Shown piece after piece: positions 25,714-33,571 of a DNA stretch of 41,831 nt (positions are counted from its first letter, which is position 1; every line of letters starts with the position of its first letter). The stretch comes from a virus. The DNA lies in the IMG/VR virus record IMGVR_UViG_3300023094_000005, positions 1-41,831 of that record. One strand, given 5' to 3'. The notes below the pieces were generated by a model that was not told the DNA's origin, made no database searches, and saw only the letters and a list, made by a program, of their open reading frames with translations. The position numbers were made by a program, and so were the translations under genes.

Positions 25714-25919
25714 TATTCGTCGTCATCGTCTTCATCATCAGATTTTGCATATCCAACGATATCGCAAAGCTCCTCAATGATAACCGGTGCGCTTTCATAA
25801 ACGCGATCCTCAACCGCCACCTCTGCGCAGTGAATATTCTTGGTGACAATGTACCGCTGCACGGTAAGCCAAAGCTCTTGAAGCTCCTCTTGCGAAGGCG
25901 GCATGTCAATATTTCTCAC
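25713..25919 (-). CDS. Small acidic hypothetical protein
   Basis: A 68-residue protein with a run of Asp/Glu at the end (SDDEDDDDE). It overlaps the upstream gene by 4 bases. A DNA-mimic or nucleoid-protein-binding role is possible for such an acidic tail but is not shown. Confidence 0.62.
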   Translation of the reverse strand: MRNIDMPPSQEELQELWLTVQRYIVTKNIHCAEVAVEDRVYESAPVIIEELCDIVGYAKSDDEDDDDE

Positions 25920-26335
25920 CTCTCTCCCCTTTCCAGCCGTTCCCGTAGGTCGGGCGGCAAATAGTCAAATAACTTACAAGACTTCCAATACGCCACAGCC
26001 TTATCAAAGTAGGATGTAAAGCCGATCTGATCGAGCTTGGAAAAGCTGGATGAATCCGGAAACGCAAAATACTCACCTTGCGGCATGATGGCCATTCTAA
26101 CGAGGCCACACTTCAACTTTGTTGCGTCGTGCAAATCCTCGTAGCTTGTTGCCGCTCCAGCCTTGGCCATCGATTGAAGGCATTGGAAGTACAGCCGATT
26201 GTGCTTGATAGAGCGAGGCTTTTTCACCGTCACGATAAACGGCCCATTGCCAAGACCGTCTAGCTCTTCGGCTGATACCGCGTCATAGGCTACCAGATGA
26301 TGACCCATGCGAGTCATGACGATATCTACGGCCAT
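25916..26335 (-). CDS. DUF1367-like / recombination-accessory protein
   Basis: A 139-residue protein (ATG 26335 in a TGATG overlap). The pattern VKKPRSIKHNRLYFQCLQSMAK, followed by a Phe/Tyr-rich region (EYFAFPDSSSFSKLDQIGFTSYFDKAVAYWKSC), resembles DUF1367/NinB-type phage proteins that accompany annealing recombinases. The next upstream gene is a probable annealing protein, which fits. Confidence 0.58.
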   Translation of the reverse strand: MAVDIVMTRMGHHLVAYDAVSAEELDGLGNGPFIVTVKKPRSIKHNRLYFQCLQSMAKAGAATSYEDLHDATKLKCGLVRMAIMPQGEYFAFPDSSSFSKLDQIGFTSYFDKAVAYWKSCKLFDYLPPDLRERLERGER

Positions 26336-27024
26336 CACTCCCTCGCCATGTCAGCGGCTGCAATCTCTTCATAGATCGCATCGCGGCGCTTTTCGTAAGC
26401 CTCGTCAAACTGGATTTTCCATGCGTGAGGGATTTTGTTATTCGCAATGAACCAGTCATAACGGGCATCAAGACCGCCCTCGCCATCAACCGTAGTGGCT
26501 GCATCAAACTTAGCTTGCACGTCATCCCAGGTTAGCTCACGCTTAGCTTGCGCGGCCTTGGGTGCATCATCAGGAAGCTTTTCCTTCGATAGGTCGCGGA
26601 ACTCCCGCGTCACCTCGGCAACATACTTGTTGTCATCGAACTTGCCCAGGAACACGTCAGCGTTAAACCCTAGCTGGCTCAGGAGCTTTGTCAGGGCGTC
26701 CGTAGTGGCCTTCTTTGGTGCATCGCTGTCAATCTTGCCATTTGACGATCTAAGCTCTGCTGAGCCCGACATGGGGCCGTAAACGTTATCGCGTGAGCCG
26801 TGCCACAAAGACACGGGAATGACGACAAGGCCATCCATCAGGATAGGCGCTTCTGCCTTGTACCCCCAGCCAATCCCGATGGGGCCAAATTGCTCGGTTG
26901 CCTCCATGATCTGATATTGCGCTGAGATAGCCGTGAAGCCGCCGCGCTGGTTTACCTTCTTAGTGTAGGCGGGATTCGTGCGCTCCACGGCGCTCCAAAT
27001 CCGCATATTGCTGTTGTCGGTCAT
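26335..27024 (-). CDS. Putative single-strand annealing protein (Rad52/Erf type)
   Basis: A 229-residue protein. The core has KVNQRGGFTAISAQYQIMEATEQFGPIG, a beta section, then DSDAPKKATTDALTKLLSQLGFNADVFLGKFDD. The last part follows the 'A..TDAL.K....LGF.ADVF.G..DD' pattern that I associate with phage annealing proteins of the Rad52 superfamily. Annealing would serve recombination and concatemer formation. An acidic, Asp-rich C-terminal tail fits binding of a partner such as an SSB. The assignment needs a structural profile search. Confidence 0.55.
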   Translation of the reverse strand: MTDNSNMRIWSAVERTNPAYTKKVNQRGGFTAISAQYQIMEATEQFGPIGIGWGYKAEAPILMDGLVVIPVSLWHGSRDNVYGPMSGSAELRSSNGKIDSDAPKKATTDALTKLLSQLGFNADVFLGKFDDNKYVAEVTREFRDLSKEKLPDDAPKAAQAKRELTWDDVQAKFDAATTVDGEGGLDARYDWFIANNKIPHAWKIQFDEAYEKRRDAIYEEIAAADMARE

Positions 27025-27203
27025 GCCATTTCCTTTTCAGCAGCGTCATATTGCGCTATAATCTGGCGCAAGTTCTCGCGCTCGGTTTCGTTTAAAAGTG
27101 TGTCGTATTGCAGGAGGGTGGCGGCATCAGAGCGGAAGAGCCAATCATACACCCCACCGCAGAGCTTCTTGATAAACCCGTCCTCATATATGAAGGTGAA
27201 CAT
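27021..27203 (-). CDS. Small hypothetical protein
   Basis: A 60-residue protein with a hydrophobic N-terminus and a charged helix (NETERENLRQIIAQYDAAEKEM). ATGA and TAATG overlaps with its neighbours support it. Unknown function. Confidence 0.6.
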   Translation of the reverse strand: MFTFIYEDGFIKKLCGGVYDWLFRSDAATLLQYDTLLNETERENLRQIIAQYDAAEKEMA

Positions 27204-27391
27204 TAGAGAGCCTCAATAGCATCAATATCGGCAAGCACTTCCTTGAATGCCTCAGCCCTTATTTCGTTTTGAAGCGTCAAGGAGGCAAAGGCGTCCGATC
27301 CCTCGCCGCACGCATCCGCAAATGCCTGCTCACTTTCCAGATACGCTACCTTAGCAGCTACTTGAATGCGGAGGAGTTTGAGATTGTCCAT
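27203..27391 (-). CDS. Small helical hypothetical protein
   Basis: A 62-residue all-helical acidic protein, coupled on both sides by TAATG. No family is recognised. Confidence 0.6.
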   Translation of the reverse strand: MDNLKLLRIQVAAKVAYLESEQAFADACGEGSDAFASLTLQNEIRAEAFKEVLADIDAIEAL

Positions 27392-27714
27392 TAGCTTGCC
27401 TCCGAGGTTTGCGGAGGCAGCGCGGCAACTTTGGCCATTTGGGTAAAAACCTCATCAGTGGTCAGATAGCCCGCAACCATGGAAACAAAGTCCTTTTCGC
27501 CGTCGGAGCCAAACACAAACATCTTATCGTCAGCGCCCCACATGGCGATTTCAGCTTTCGTAGAATTTACATTGCGCATCGCTCGCAACTCTTCACTTCT
27601 GGCGTTATAGTTGTCGCCGTAGTTACCCGCGCCAAACTGAACCGATATCGAGTAGCCATTACCAAAGGTCATTAAGAAGCCTTTGTTGTCATTGATTTGA
27701 AAGAACGACTCCAT
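27391..27714 (-). CDS. Hypothetical early protein
   Basis: A 107-residue protein (ATG 27714, in a TAATG overlap). The stretch NKGFLMTFGNGYSISVQFGAGNYGDNYN is typical of a family of small phage proteins of unknown role. The second half, ADDKMFVFGSDGEKDFVSMVAGYLTTDEV, is a mixed alpha/beta unit. Confidence 0.64.
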   Translation of the reverse strand: MESFFQINDNKGFLMTFGNGYSISVQFGAGNYGDNYNARSEELRAMRNVNSTKAEIAMWGADDKMFVFGSDGEKDFVSMVAGYLTTDEVFTQMAKVAALPPQTSEAS

Positions 27715-27941
27715 TACCAATTCCCCTCTTCTTTTTGCTGATCGATCCATGCGTCAGCCAATTGAGCCTTCACGTCTTGCTCACGGTCAAATTCGTCCAT
27801 TTCCTCATCATCCAACACATAGAGATAATCCATGATGCGGTTGTCTTGGCGGGGAAGTGCGCCTTGCTCGTAAAGCGCATGAACGGAGCGGTTAAACTCC
27901 GCGTTGGCGCTAATAGCGGCTTCGATGATTGAGTTTGTCAT
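27714..27941 (-). CDS. First gene of leftward early operon 1
   Basis: A 75-residue acidic protein. ATG 27941 has a strong AAGGAG ribosome site inside the shared leader TCAGCAAAAGGAG. It is the first gene behind the promoter at 27964-27992, so it should be made earliest. Unknown family. Confidence 0.65.
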   Translation of the reverse strand: MTNSIIEAAISANAEFNRSVHALYEQGALPRQDNRIMDYLYVLDDEEMDEFDREQDVKAQLADAWIDQQKEEGNW

Positions 27942-27963
27942 GTCGTCTCCTTTTGCTGACCCG

Positions 27964-27992
27964 ATATAACCACGGCTGAAAACTGGCGTCAA
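27964..27992 (-). promoter_or_regulatory. Strong sigma-70 promoter for leftward operon 1
   Basis: On the minus strand TTGACG (27992-27987), a 17-base spacer and TTATAT (27969-27964). It lies 22 bases from the first start codon. With few terminators in the operon it should drive 27941 down to 21481. Confidence 0.7.
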
Positions 27993-27994
27993 GC

Positions 27995-28034
27995 ATTAAT
28001 TAATGTGGACGTTGCAATTTGTCTATGTTAGATT
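27995..28034 (+). promoter_or_regulatory. Operator palindrome and rightward promoter for repressor 1
   Basis: The palindrome ATTAATTAAT (27995-28004) sits directly beside the leftward -35. On the plus strand TGGACG (28006-28011), a 17-base spacer and TAGATT (28029-28034) form a moderate promoter for the repressor gene. One bound repressor at the palindrome could affect both directions. Confidence 0.5.
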
Positions 28035-28059
28035 GTCGATCGTCGCATAGGAGTTGCAA

Positions 28060-28284
28060 ATGACAGACGAAGAAATTGACAAGCACGTGGGTGATCGCCT
28101 GCGATTTTACAGGCTTTCCGCACGAAAGTCACAAGAGGAAACTGGCCCGTTGCTGGATATATCCTTTCAGCAGTTAGGTAAGTATGAGCGCGGCGAAAAC
28201 CGCATTAGCGCATCCAAGCTTTACCGAGCGGCTCAGGTTCTTGGTGTTCGGGTTGGTGACTTTTTTGATGGGCTCGCAGCATGA
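28060..28284 (+). CDS. Cro/CI-type (XRE) repressor 1
   Basis: A 74-residue protein with one helix-turn-helix: GDRLRFYRLSARKSQEETGPLL... FQQLGKYERGENRISASKLYRAAQVLGV. This is the XRE pattern, with recognition helix around FQQLGKYERG. The ATG at 28060 is chosen over an upstream TTG, because AGGAG is 8 bases before it. It is closely related to the protein at 36052-36273 (same MTDEEID start and DGL end). It opens the operon of region 28.06-30.57 kb. Confidence 0.86.
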   Translation: MTDEEIDKHVGDRLRFYRLSARKSQEETGPLLDISFQQLGKYERGENRISASKLYRAAQVLGVRVGDFFDGLAA

Positions 28285-28556
28285 CCGAATGGCAACCTAT
28301 AGCTAATTGCACGGCAAAGATCGGGCAGAACATTCTTGTTTATCGCCCATTAGCCCAAACAAGCGGCGACGATGTGATTGCAGTTAAACGCTACACAGGC
28401 AAGCACGAGTCTTGTTGGGATTCTACCGTTCCTGACGGACATGTGCCATGCAATCCAACCAACGGCTTGTGTCACGTTACCCACTGGCAGCCACTAACGC
28501 CGCCTCCCGAACAATCATCTTCAACCACAAAAGACAAAGAAGGGAATAGAGAATGA
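28281..28556 (+). CDS. DUF551-like protein
   Basis: A 91-residue protein with the DUF551 layout: TEWQPIANCTAKIGQNILVYRP at the start and HWQPLTPPPE near the end. The family is common in phages and of unknown function. Coupled by ATGA to the repressor gene. Confidence 0.74.
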   Translation: MTEWQPIANCTAKIGQNILVYRPLAQTSGDDVIAVKRYTGKHESCWDSTVPDGHVPCNPTNGLCHVTHWQPLTPPPEQSSSTTKDKEGNRE

Positions 28557-28792
28557 ACATATTACAAAAAGTATGGGTTGGACTGAGGAAAAAATCTCAC
28601 CGGAGGAAGCTTGAGGCTCGTTGGTGCGCTTTAGGTGTTGCCAGACAGAACGCGGCAGAGGCCAGATTTACAGCTTCCGAAGGCCTTAAACAGCCCTACC
28701 AGTCAAAAACTGTACGGGAATACAACAACAAAATCAAGGAATACCGCACAGAACAACTCCAGATCGAAGCGCTATTGAGGGATATGAAATAA
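28553..28792 (+). CDS. Small basic helical protein
   Basis: A 79-residue basic protein predicted as two long helices. It has ATGA and TAATG overlaps. No family is recognised; nucleic-acid binding is possible from its charge. Confidence 0.62.
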   Translation: MNILQKVWVGLRKKSHRRKLEARWCALGVARQNAAEARFTASEGLKQPYQSKTVREYNNKIKEYRTEQLQIEALLRDMK

Positions 28793-29148
28793 TGGGCCGG
28801 ATTTTATCACAAAAGGTACGCAACGCCATCTCCCTCGTAAAGGGCGGAGAGCCTGTTGCGCGTGCGGCACAAGCCACAGGCTGTACACCAAATGCTATTT
28901 ATGAGTTTTTCAAACGTGCTGGAACGCCTATTGGTCGCCCTGAAAAAGGAGCGCGCAGGGCGATCTCAAAGCCCAGAAAGGCCGCTAAAGGCCACCGCGA
29001 TACGGCTCGCGTACAAATTGCTGTACGATTGAGTGAGGCTAACTTCAATATTGTTTCTGGTCTGGCCTTCAAAAAGCAAGTCCCCCTGTCTCGCTACATT
29101 GACAATGCGATCTGCGTTTATCTCAAGGCCATTGGTGAGCTAAAATGA
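28792..29148 (+). CDS. HTH plus ribbon-helix-helix-like DNA-binding protein
   Basis: A 118-residue protein. The N-terminal part has a resolvase-type HTH (ARAAQATGCTPNAIYEFFKRAGTPIGRP). The C-terminal part (VQIAVRLSEANFNIVSGLAFKKQVPLSRYIDNAICVYL) follows the ribbon-helix-helix pattern, with the beta strand 'VQIAVRLS'. Two DNA-binding units in one small protein would make it a transcriptional regulator of the phage or host. Confidence 0.66.
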   Translation: MGRILSQKVRNAISLVKGGEPVARAAQATGCTPNAIYEFFKRAGTPIGRPEKGARRAISKPRKAAKGHRDTARVQIAVRLSEANFNIVSGLAFKKQVPLSRYIDNAICVYLKAIGELK

Positions 29149-29855
29149 AGCGCACAAGCCCGTTTAAATGGACCGAGGCCATCACAAAGCAATGCGTTGA
29201 TGATTGGAACGCTGGCGAGAGCGCAACTACTCTGGGCCTCAAGTTCGGCATATCTCGTAACGCTGTTGTGGGCCGTATGAACCGCCTGAAAGATAAGGGC
29301 TGGGACATCCGAGACGGTAATGCTCCTCCCAAGCCTGTAACGGTCGGTGTAAGTTCTTACGGCAAACTGCCAGACCCAACCGAACAATGGTCACACGAGC
29401 AGACCGAAAGCGTCATCACCATGTGGCGCGCTGGCAAAAGCATCTTGGAAATCAAGACCGCAACTGACCGCACTATGGGAAGTGTCCGAGGCAAGATCGA
29501 TCTACTATCTCGCAGGGGCTTGATTGTCCGCGACGGCTCAAGGCGTGCGGAAGCCATTGCCAGACCCAAGAAAACCAAGCTCCAGGAATCCTACGGCGTC
29601 AAAGCGATATCGTTCAATGAGCTACGTCAGGAGGATAGAGTGGAAGCCTACACAGTTCAGGGTCACAAGACCGTCGCTGCCTTTGAGGCGGCTATGCCGA
29701 ACACTGGTGTTCCATTGATGGAAATTCGGGCTTACCAGTGCAGGTTTCCAACCTCAAATGGTCCGTTGTGGCTGATGTGTGCCGAACCGGTTGAGGGCAA
29801 GTCAAGTTACTGTCCAAAATGTGCCGAGCGCGTTTATGGAAGGATTGCGGCATGA
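29145..29855 (+). CDS. GcrA-like cell-cycle regulator with two N-terminal HTH units
   Basis: A 236-residue protein. Residues 8-50 (FKWTEAITKQCVDDWNAG... ISRNAVVGRMNRLKDKG) match the GcrA DNA-binding segment, which ends in SRNAVxGKxxRL. Residues 80-125 are a second related unit (EQWSHEQTESVITMWRAGKS... TMGSVRGKIDLLSRRG). The C-terminal 40 residues have QCRFPT..GPLWLMC and YCPKCAERVY, close to GcrA's 'CRWPIG...FC...YC..H...AY' block. GcrA in alphaproteobacteria works with sigma-70 at CcrM-methylated GANTC sites. A phage copy could redirect host cell-cycle promoters. Confidence 0.8.
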   Translation: MKRTSPFKWTEAITKQCVDDWNAGESATTLGLKFGISRNAVVGRMNRLKDKGWDIRDGNAPPKPVTVGVSSYGKLPDPTEQWSHEQTESVITMWRAGKSILEIKTATDRTMGSVRGKIDLLSRRGLIVRDGSRRAEAIARPKKTKLQESYGVKAISFNELRQEDRVEAYTVQGHKTVAAFEAAMPNTGVPLMEIRAYQCRFPTSNGPLWLMCAEPVEGKSSYCPKCAERVYGRIAA

Positions 29856-30172
29856 CCATCATATACGCCATGTCATGCGCAGCTATACCCAAGGGCCGCA
29901 AGCCAGCGCCAAGCCTCATCACTGACCGGCCTGAGAACGTCTCCGTAGCCTGTGAGCTTGTCGGCATATCCGTAGCGGAGGCAAGAGGCTATGACCGTCA
30001 TTACCCGCTGTGCAGAAAGCGCTTTGAGGTCATGGCTATTATGCAGGGCTGGGGACGCTCCACAACGCAGATTGGCCACGCCCTGAACCGTGACCACACT
30101 ACAGTCGTTTCAGGCCTTAGACGCCTTCGCCAGCTTCAAGAGCGTGACGCCATACAGATTGCAGCAGAATGA
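29852..30172 (+). CDS. DnaA domain-IV-like DNA-binding protein
   Basis: A 106-residue protein (ATG 29852 in an ATGA overlap). Residues 33-95 follow the C-terminal DNA-binding domain of DnaA, with the diagnostic LNRDHTTVVSGL (78-89; DnaA has GRDHTTV). There is no AAA+ domain, so it cannot load helicase itself. It could bind DnaA boxes in the phage origin or compete with host DnaA. Confidence 0.8.
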   Translation: MTIIYAMSCAAIPKGRKPAPSLITDRPENVSVACELVGISVAEARGYDRHYPLCRKRFEVMAIMQGWGRSTTQIGHALNRDHTTVVSGLRRLRQLQERDAIQIAAE

Positions 30173-30570
30173 CGCAATTCACAGTCTACGGAAAGCCGGA
30201 GGTCTGGCAGCGCGCCCGACGCAACGGTAAACAATACTACACGCACGCCACACAGGAGAAGTATCAAAAGGCTGTAGCATGGTCAGCAAGGGCCGCTAGG
30301 GTTCCGCTTCATCAGGGACTTGTAGCGGTTCAAATCCTGTTTTACCTGCCGATACCCTCCACGGTGACAAAGAAGGCCTCCAGAGAGGCCCTAGAGGGCG
30401 CATGGGCACCTTCACAGAAGGACTTAGATAATCTCGCCAAGAACCACCTCGACGCCCTTAACGAGGTTGCCTACGTTGATGACAGGCAGGTTGTGCGCCT
30501 CACGTTGAGTAAGCTCTATTCCACAGAGCCTAGGGCCGTTGTCACGATCACAGAAATAGGCGTTGCTTAA
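30169..30570 (+). CDS. rusA: RusA-like Holliday-junction resolvase
   Basis: A 133-residue protein with the RusA pattern: a Lys-rich N-terminus, then PSQKDLDNLAKNHLDALNEVAYVDDRQVV with the conserved Asp residues for metal binding (DLDN and the DD of YVDD). RusA resolves crossovers formed in recombination and replication. It is coupled by ATGA to the DnaA-like gene and is the last gene of this operon. Confidence 0.84.
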   Translation: MTQFTVYGKPEVWQRARRNGKQYYTHATQEKYQKAVAWSARAARVPLHQGLVAVQILFYLPIPSTVTKKASREALEGAWAPSQKDLDNLAKNHLDALNEVAYVDDRQVVRLTLSKLYSTEPRAVVTITEIGVA

Positions 30571-30674
30571 CCACCCATCACACGCTAAAACATCACAGGG
30601 CCGCTGCTCTCCCCAAAGTCTCCGTTTTGCTGATTGATGCTATGGGATTGAGTGCGGCCCGACCAACCCAACAA

Positions 30675-30717
30675 CGCCCGCCACGCCTCTTAACAATGCG
30701 CAACAGGCGGGTTTTTT
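30675..30717 (+). terminator. Terminator after the rusA-like gene
   Basis: CCCGCC (30677-30682) can pair with GGCGGG (30706-30711), and an inner CGCCT/AGGCG stem is an alternative, followed by six T residues (30712-30717). The stretch from 30571 to 30674 has no gene that I can support; it carries one leader-like sequence on the minus strand (30620-30640). Confidence 0.65.
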
Positions 30718-30739
30718 GTGTCTTTAACTGTATAGGGTG

Positions 30740-30771
30740 TTGATAGGGAAGCGCGCATTAACTGTTAATAT
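30740..30771 (+). promoter_or_regulatory. Extended -10 promoter with a 13-base palindrome
   Basis: The perfect palindrome ATTAAC-T-GTTAAT (30757-30769) overlaps TGTTAATAT (30763-30771), which reads as an extended -10 element (TGn + TAATAT). TTGATA (30740-30745) is present upstream with a long spacer. A repressor at the palindrome would block this promoter. About 110 bases of leader follow before the first gene. Confidence 0.5.
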
Positions 30772-30882
30772 GTCTGGCGGGACTTGATTGCGCGTCGGTT
30801 TTGTGTGAAGGTAGGCGGCGGGAGAGCTTTGTGGAAATCGCTCAATCCCGCCCATTTACGGCACGAAAGGAATAATGCCGCT

Positions 30883-31239
30883 ATGAACACTATAGATAAG
30901 CCGCGCCCTAAAATCAAGGCTAGAGACGTTCCATATCTCTCCGATGATCTGCTAATGGCAGTTGCAAGAGATAAGCGAGTTAGCCTCCGATCTGTTGGGC
31001 TTTTTGCTAAGGTTCTGGCTAGTGGCCGGATGACCTTTACCATTAATTACGTCAAACAAATATGCATGATTGGTGATGCTAATGCCTATGGGTGCATCGA
31101 AGAGTTGTGCCTGCTTGGCTACCTCGACAATGTTGTGCGCATGACAGATGGGGACCCGCATGTGGTTTTGTGGGTGAAGCGAGAAACGAACGAAACTCAC
31201 GACGATAGTCAGGATCACCCGGCTTACAGAGACGCATAA
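30883..31239 (+). CDS. Winged-helix-like replication-region protein
   Basis: A 118-residue protein; the ATG at 30883 follows AAGGA at a rather long distance. Residues 24-100 (DLLMAVARDKRVSLRSVGLFAKVLASGRMTFTI... ANAYGCIEELCLLGYLDNV) look like a winged-helix fold of the type found in phage replication proteins. It is coupled by TAATG to the DUF1376 gene. Confidence 0.64.
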   Translation: MNTIDKPRPKIKARDVPYLSDDLLMAVARDKRVSLRSVGLFAKVLASGRMTFTINYVKQICMIGDANAYGCIEELCLLGYLDNVVRMTDGDPHVVLWVKRETNETHDDSQDHPAYRDA

Positions 31240-31700
31240 TGAGCGCTCAGTACATGCCTTTGTACATTGGCGATTACGCCAGAGATACAACGCACCTGAC
31301 TTGTGTAGAGCATGGCGCATACCTTCTATTGCTCATGGCTATGTGGAATGGTGGCGGTAAATTGCCGTCAGACGACATACGCCTGTCAAAGCTAACCAAG
31401 CTAACCGTTGATCAGTGGCGCGAGATAAGGCCAACGATAATGGAGTATTTTACGAAGCGCGGCGGGACTATGACGCAGAAGCGGCTCTCCAAGGAATACA
31501 AAAAATACGATGCAAAATTTGTTGCGCAATCTAAGGCCGGAAAAGAGACTGCGGTCAAAAAGCGCAACAAAAACAAAGAAAAACCGCCTAGCTTAGCATC
31601 AAAAAAAACGCAGCTAAGCTACCATAACCAGAACCATATAGAGTTATCTAAAGATAACTCTATAGAGGACGGTGATTTTGAAAAAGGATATGCGTGGTGA
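31239..31700 (+). CDS. DUF1376 (YdaU-like) replication-associated protein
   Basis: A 153-residue protein with the DUF1376 start: MPLYIGDYARDTTHLTCVEHGAYLLLLMAMWNGGGKLP, followed by a basic C-terminal tail. This family precedes replication helicases in many phages and prophages and probably acts as an initiator or loader. Its end overlaps the helicase start. Confidence 0.84.
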   Translation: MSAQYMPLYIGDYARDTTHLTCVEHGAYLLLLMAMWNGGGKLPSDDIRLSKLTKLTVDQWREIRPTIMEYFTKRGGTMTQKRLSKEYKKYDAKFVAQSKAGKETAVKKRNKNKEKPPSLASKKTQLSYHNQNHIELSKDNSIEDGDFEKGYAW

Positions 31701-33160
31701 GCCTTCTCGAAAAAGAACTAATCGGCGCAGCCCTGAACTCGCCCGACGCCTCTGGGGAGGCTCTGGGCGTGCTGCCGGAATACTTCTCAAACCCGACCTA
31801 TGCCGCTGTGTGGTCTGCTATCCAAGACTCACCTAGCGGCTACAGCTTAGCAACGATCATGTCTGACTTGCAGCACATCGATGGCGCTAGGGATTTGATA
31901 GCGGAGGCATACACTGATTGCCCTGCTGGATTTGGCACAACACGGATCACGGCTGAAAAGCTGATCGCTGATTACAAGCGTCGTCAGTCTCAGGTGATGA
32001 TCGGCTACATGTGGAATGAGATTGAAGCCGGTAAGCCGGTGGAAAAGGCTCTTTCGAAGTACGTCCCTCACATGGAGGCTCTTTCCAAGATCGGGGGTAG
32101 CAAGTCTCGCTTCCAGCCGGTTTCGGCAAGCGATATCACAACCCCGATAACGCAGTGGCTGATTAAGGGTATTATGCCGATGCACGGCGTAGGCTTCATT
32201 GCAGGCGCTTCGGGCGCTGGGAAATCATTCCTGACCCTGCACGCCGCCCTTTCAATGGCTGCTGGTCGCCAAGGCGTCTTTGGGCGCAAGTGCGCTCATG
32301 CTGGCGTTGCCTATGTGGCGGCAGAAGATTTTGAGGGCTGCAAGTCTCGCGTCAAGGCGTGGCGGCTTAGAAATCCCTCTGACGAAGAGCCGGACTTTAG
32401 CCTGATCGATGGGCCAGTTAATTTGCTTGATCCTGCTTGCGTGGAGGATTTGATCAAGGCAATTAACCTTCTGCCCAATATAAAGCTGGTGGTGATTGAT
32501 ACGTTGTCTCGCTGCCTGCCAGGGGCCGACGAAAACAGCGCGGCAAGCATGACGCAGGCAATTGATGCGCTTTACCTCATAGCGCGCCTTACGGGCGCTT
32601 TCGTGTGCGCTGTAGCTCACCACGGCAAGAGCGGCACAATGGGCGGCATACGGGGCTGGTCAGGCCAGAACGCAGCAAGTGACATGACCGTGACTGTCGA
32701 GCGTTCGGAGGATGATCCAGACTTGCGCCTCATGAACCTGACCAAGATCAAAAATGGCATTGACGGGGCAAACTTTGCCTTCCGTTTAGATCGTGTCGGC
32801 CTTGGTATTTTCGATGAGGACGGAGACGAATTAGATTCGTGCGTCTGCCAGTTTGAAAAGCTTCCAGAGCGCGCCACCAAGGCGTCTGGAAGGCCTCTAG
32901 CGCCTCACCTAGAGATCGTCATGAAGGCCATCCGGCATATAATGGATCACGGTCAATTTGAGCCGCCTACGCCTAATCTGCCTCACAAGGGCTGGAGCCG
33001 TGCGGTGTCCTTCCAAGACGTGAAAGAGCGCGCCGTAAGAACCGGCTTCTCAGGTCAGGGCGTAGCGGGGCACGACAGGCTATCGAAGGCTCTTGAGTCC
33101 TTGGTGGCCGCTAACAAGATAGTTTACGACACAGAAAAGGACACGATGTGGCTGATTTAA
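31694..33160 (+). CDS. Replicative helicase: DnaB N-domain plus RepA-like ATPase
   Basis: A 488-residue protein starting with GTG at 31694, or GTG at 31697. Residues 1-95 match the DnaB N-terminal domain (EKELIGAALNSPDASGEALG... YFSNPTYAAVWSAI). Residues 155-390 form a RecA-type ATPase with Walker A GASGAGKS (171-178), Walker B KLVVIDT (264-270) and AHHGKSG as motif H3-like. RSF1010 RepA has the same ATPase type. It would unwind the phage DNA; the phage must borrow the polymerase from its host. Confidence 0.84.
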   Translation: MVSLLEKELIGAALNSPDASGEALGVLPEYFSNPTYAAVWSAIQDSPSGYSLATIMSDLQHIDGARDLIAEAYTDCPAGFGTTRITAEKLIADYKRRQSQVMIGYMWNEIEAGKPVEKALSKYVPHMEALSKIGGSKSRFQPVSASDITTPITQWLIKGIMPMHGVGFIAGASGAGKSFLTLHAALSMAAGRQGVFGRKCAHAGVAYVAAEDFEGCKSRVKAWRLRNPSDEEPDFSLIDGPVNLLDPACVEDLIKAINLLPNIKLVVIDTLSRCLPGADENSAASMTQAIDALYLIARLTGAFVCAVAHHGKSGTMGGIRGWSGQNAASDMTVTVERSEDDPDLRLMNLTKIKNGIDGANFAFRLDRVGLGIFDEDGDELDSCVCQFEKLPERATKASGRPLAPHLEIVMKAIRHIMDHGQFEPPTPNLPHKGWSRAVSFQDVKERAVRTGFSGQGVAGHDRLSKALESLVAANKIVYDTEKDTMWLI

Positions 33161-33193
33161 CCCAACCCCTAAACAAGCAAGGAGAGAATAACA

Positions 33194-33571
33194 ATGATCG
33201 ATAAGAGCAAGAACTATACGACGAGAGACGGACGCGCTGTGCGTATCTATGAGACGGGCAGTGGTGGACAATTTCCTGTTCATGGCGCTGTGTGGTTAAA
33301 GGATGAAAACAGATGGATTTCCAATTCATGGCGTGATGACGGCTATAATTTCACCCAAGGCCAATCAGTGCTTGATTTGGTATCTGCCGATCCCCACGGC
33401 ATCATCCCAAGTCATAGGGAGTTGCTGGCTGGCGTCATCGATACTATGGGTGTTGTTTCTGCGTATTCAAAACGAATTCTGGAGCAGCCGTTTTGGGATA
33501 TGGGCTGGTGTGAACAGGCAGCTTTGCGCGCCTTGGCAAAACTAGACGAACAACATAAGGGAGGTGGGTGA
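33194..33571 (+). CDS. Hypothetical protein
   Basis: A 125-residue protein with the ribosome site AAGGAGAG. The first part is a beta unit (RDGRAVRIYETGSGGQFPVHGAVWL), as in phage proteins of the 'RDGR.ARI.....' type of unknown function. It overlaps the next gene by TGATG. Confidence 0.68.
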   Translation: MIDKSKNYTTRDGRAVRIYETGSGGQFPVHGAVWLKDENRWISNSWRDDGYNFTQGQSVLDLVSADPHGIIPSHRELLAGVIDTMGVVSAYSKRILEQPFWDMGWCEQAALRALAKLDEQHKGGG

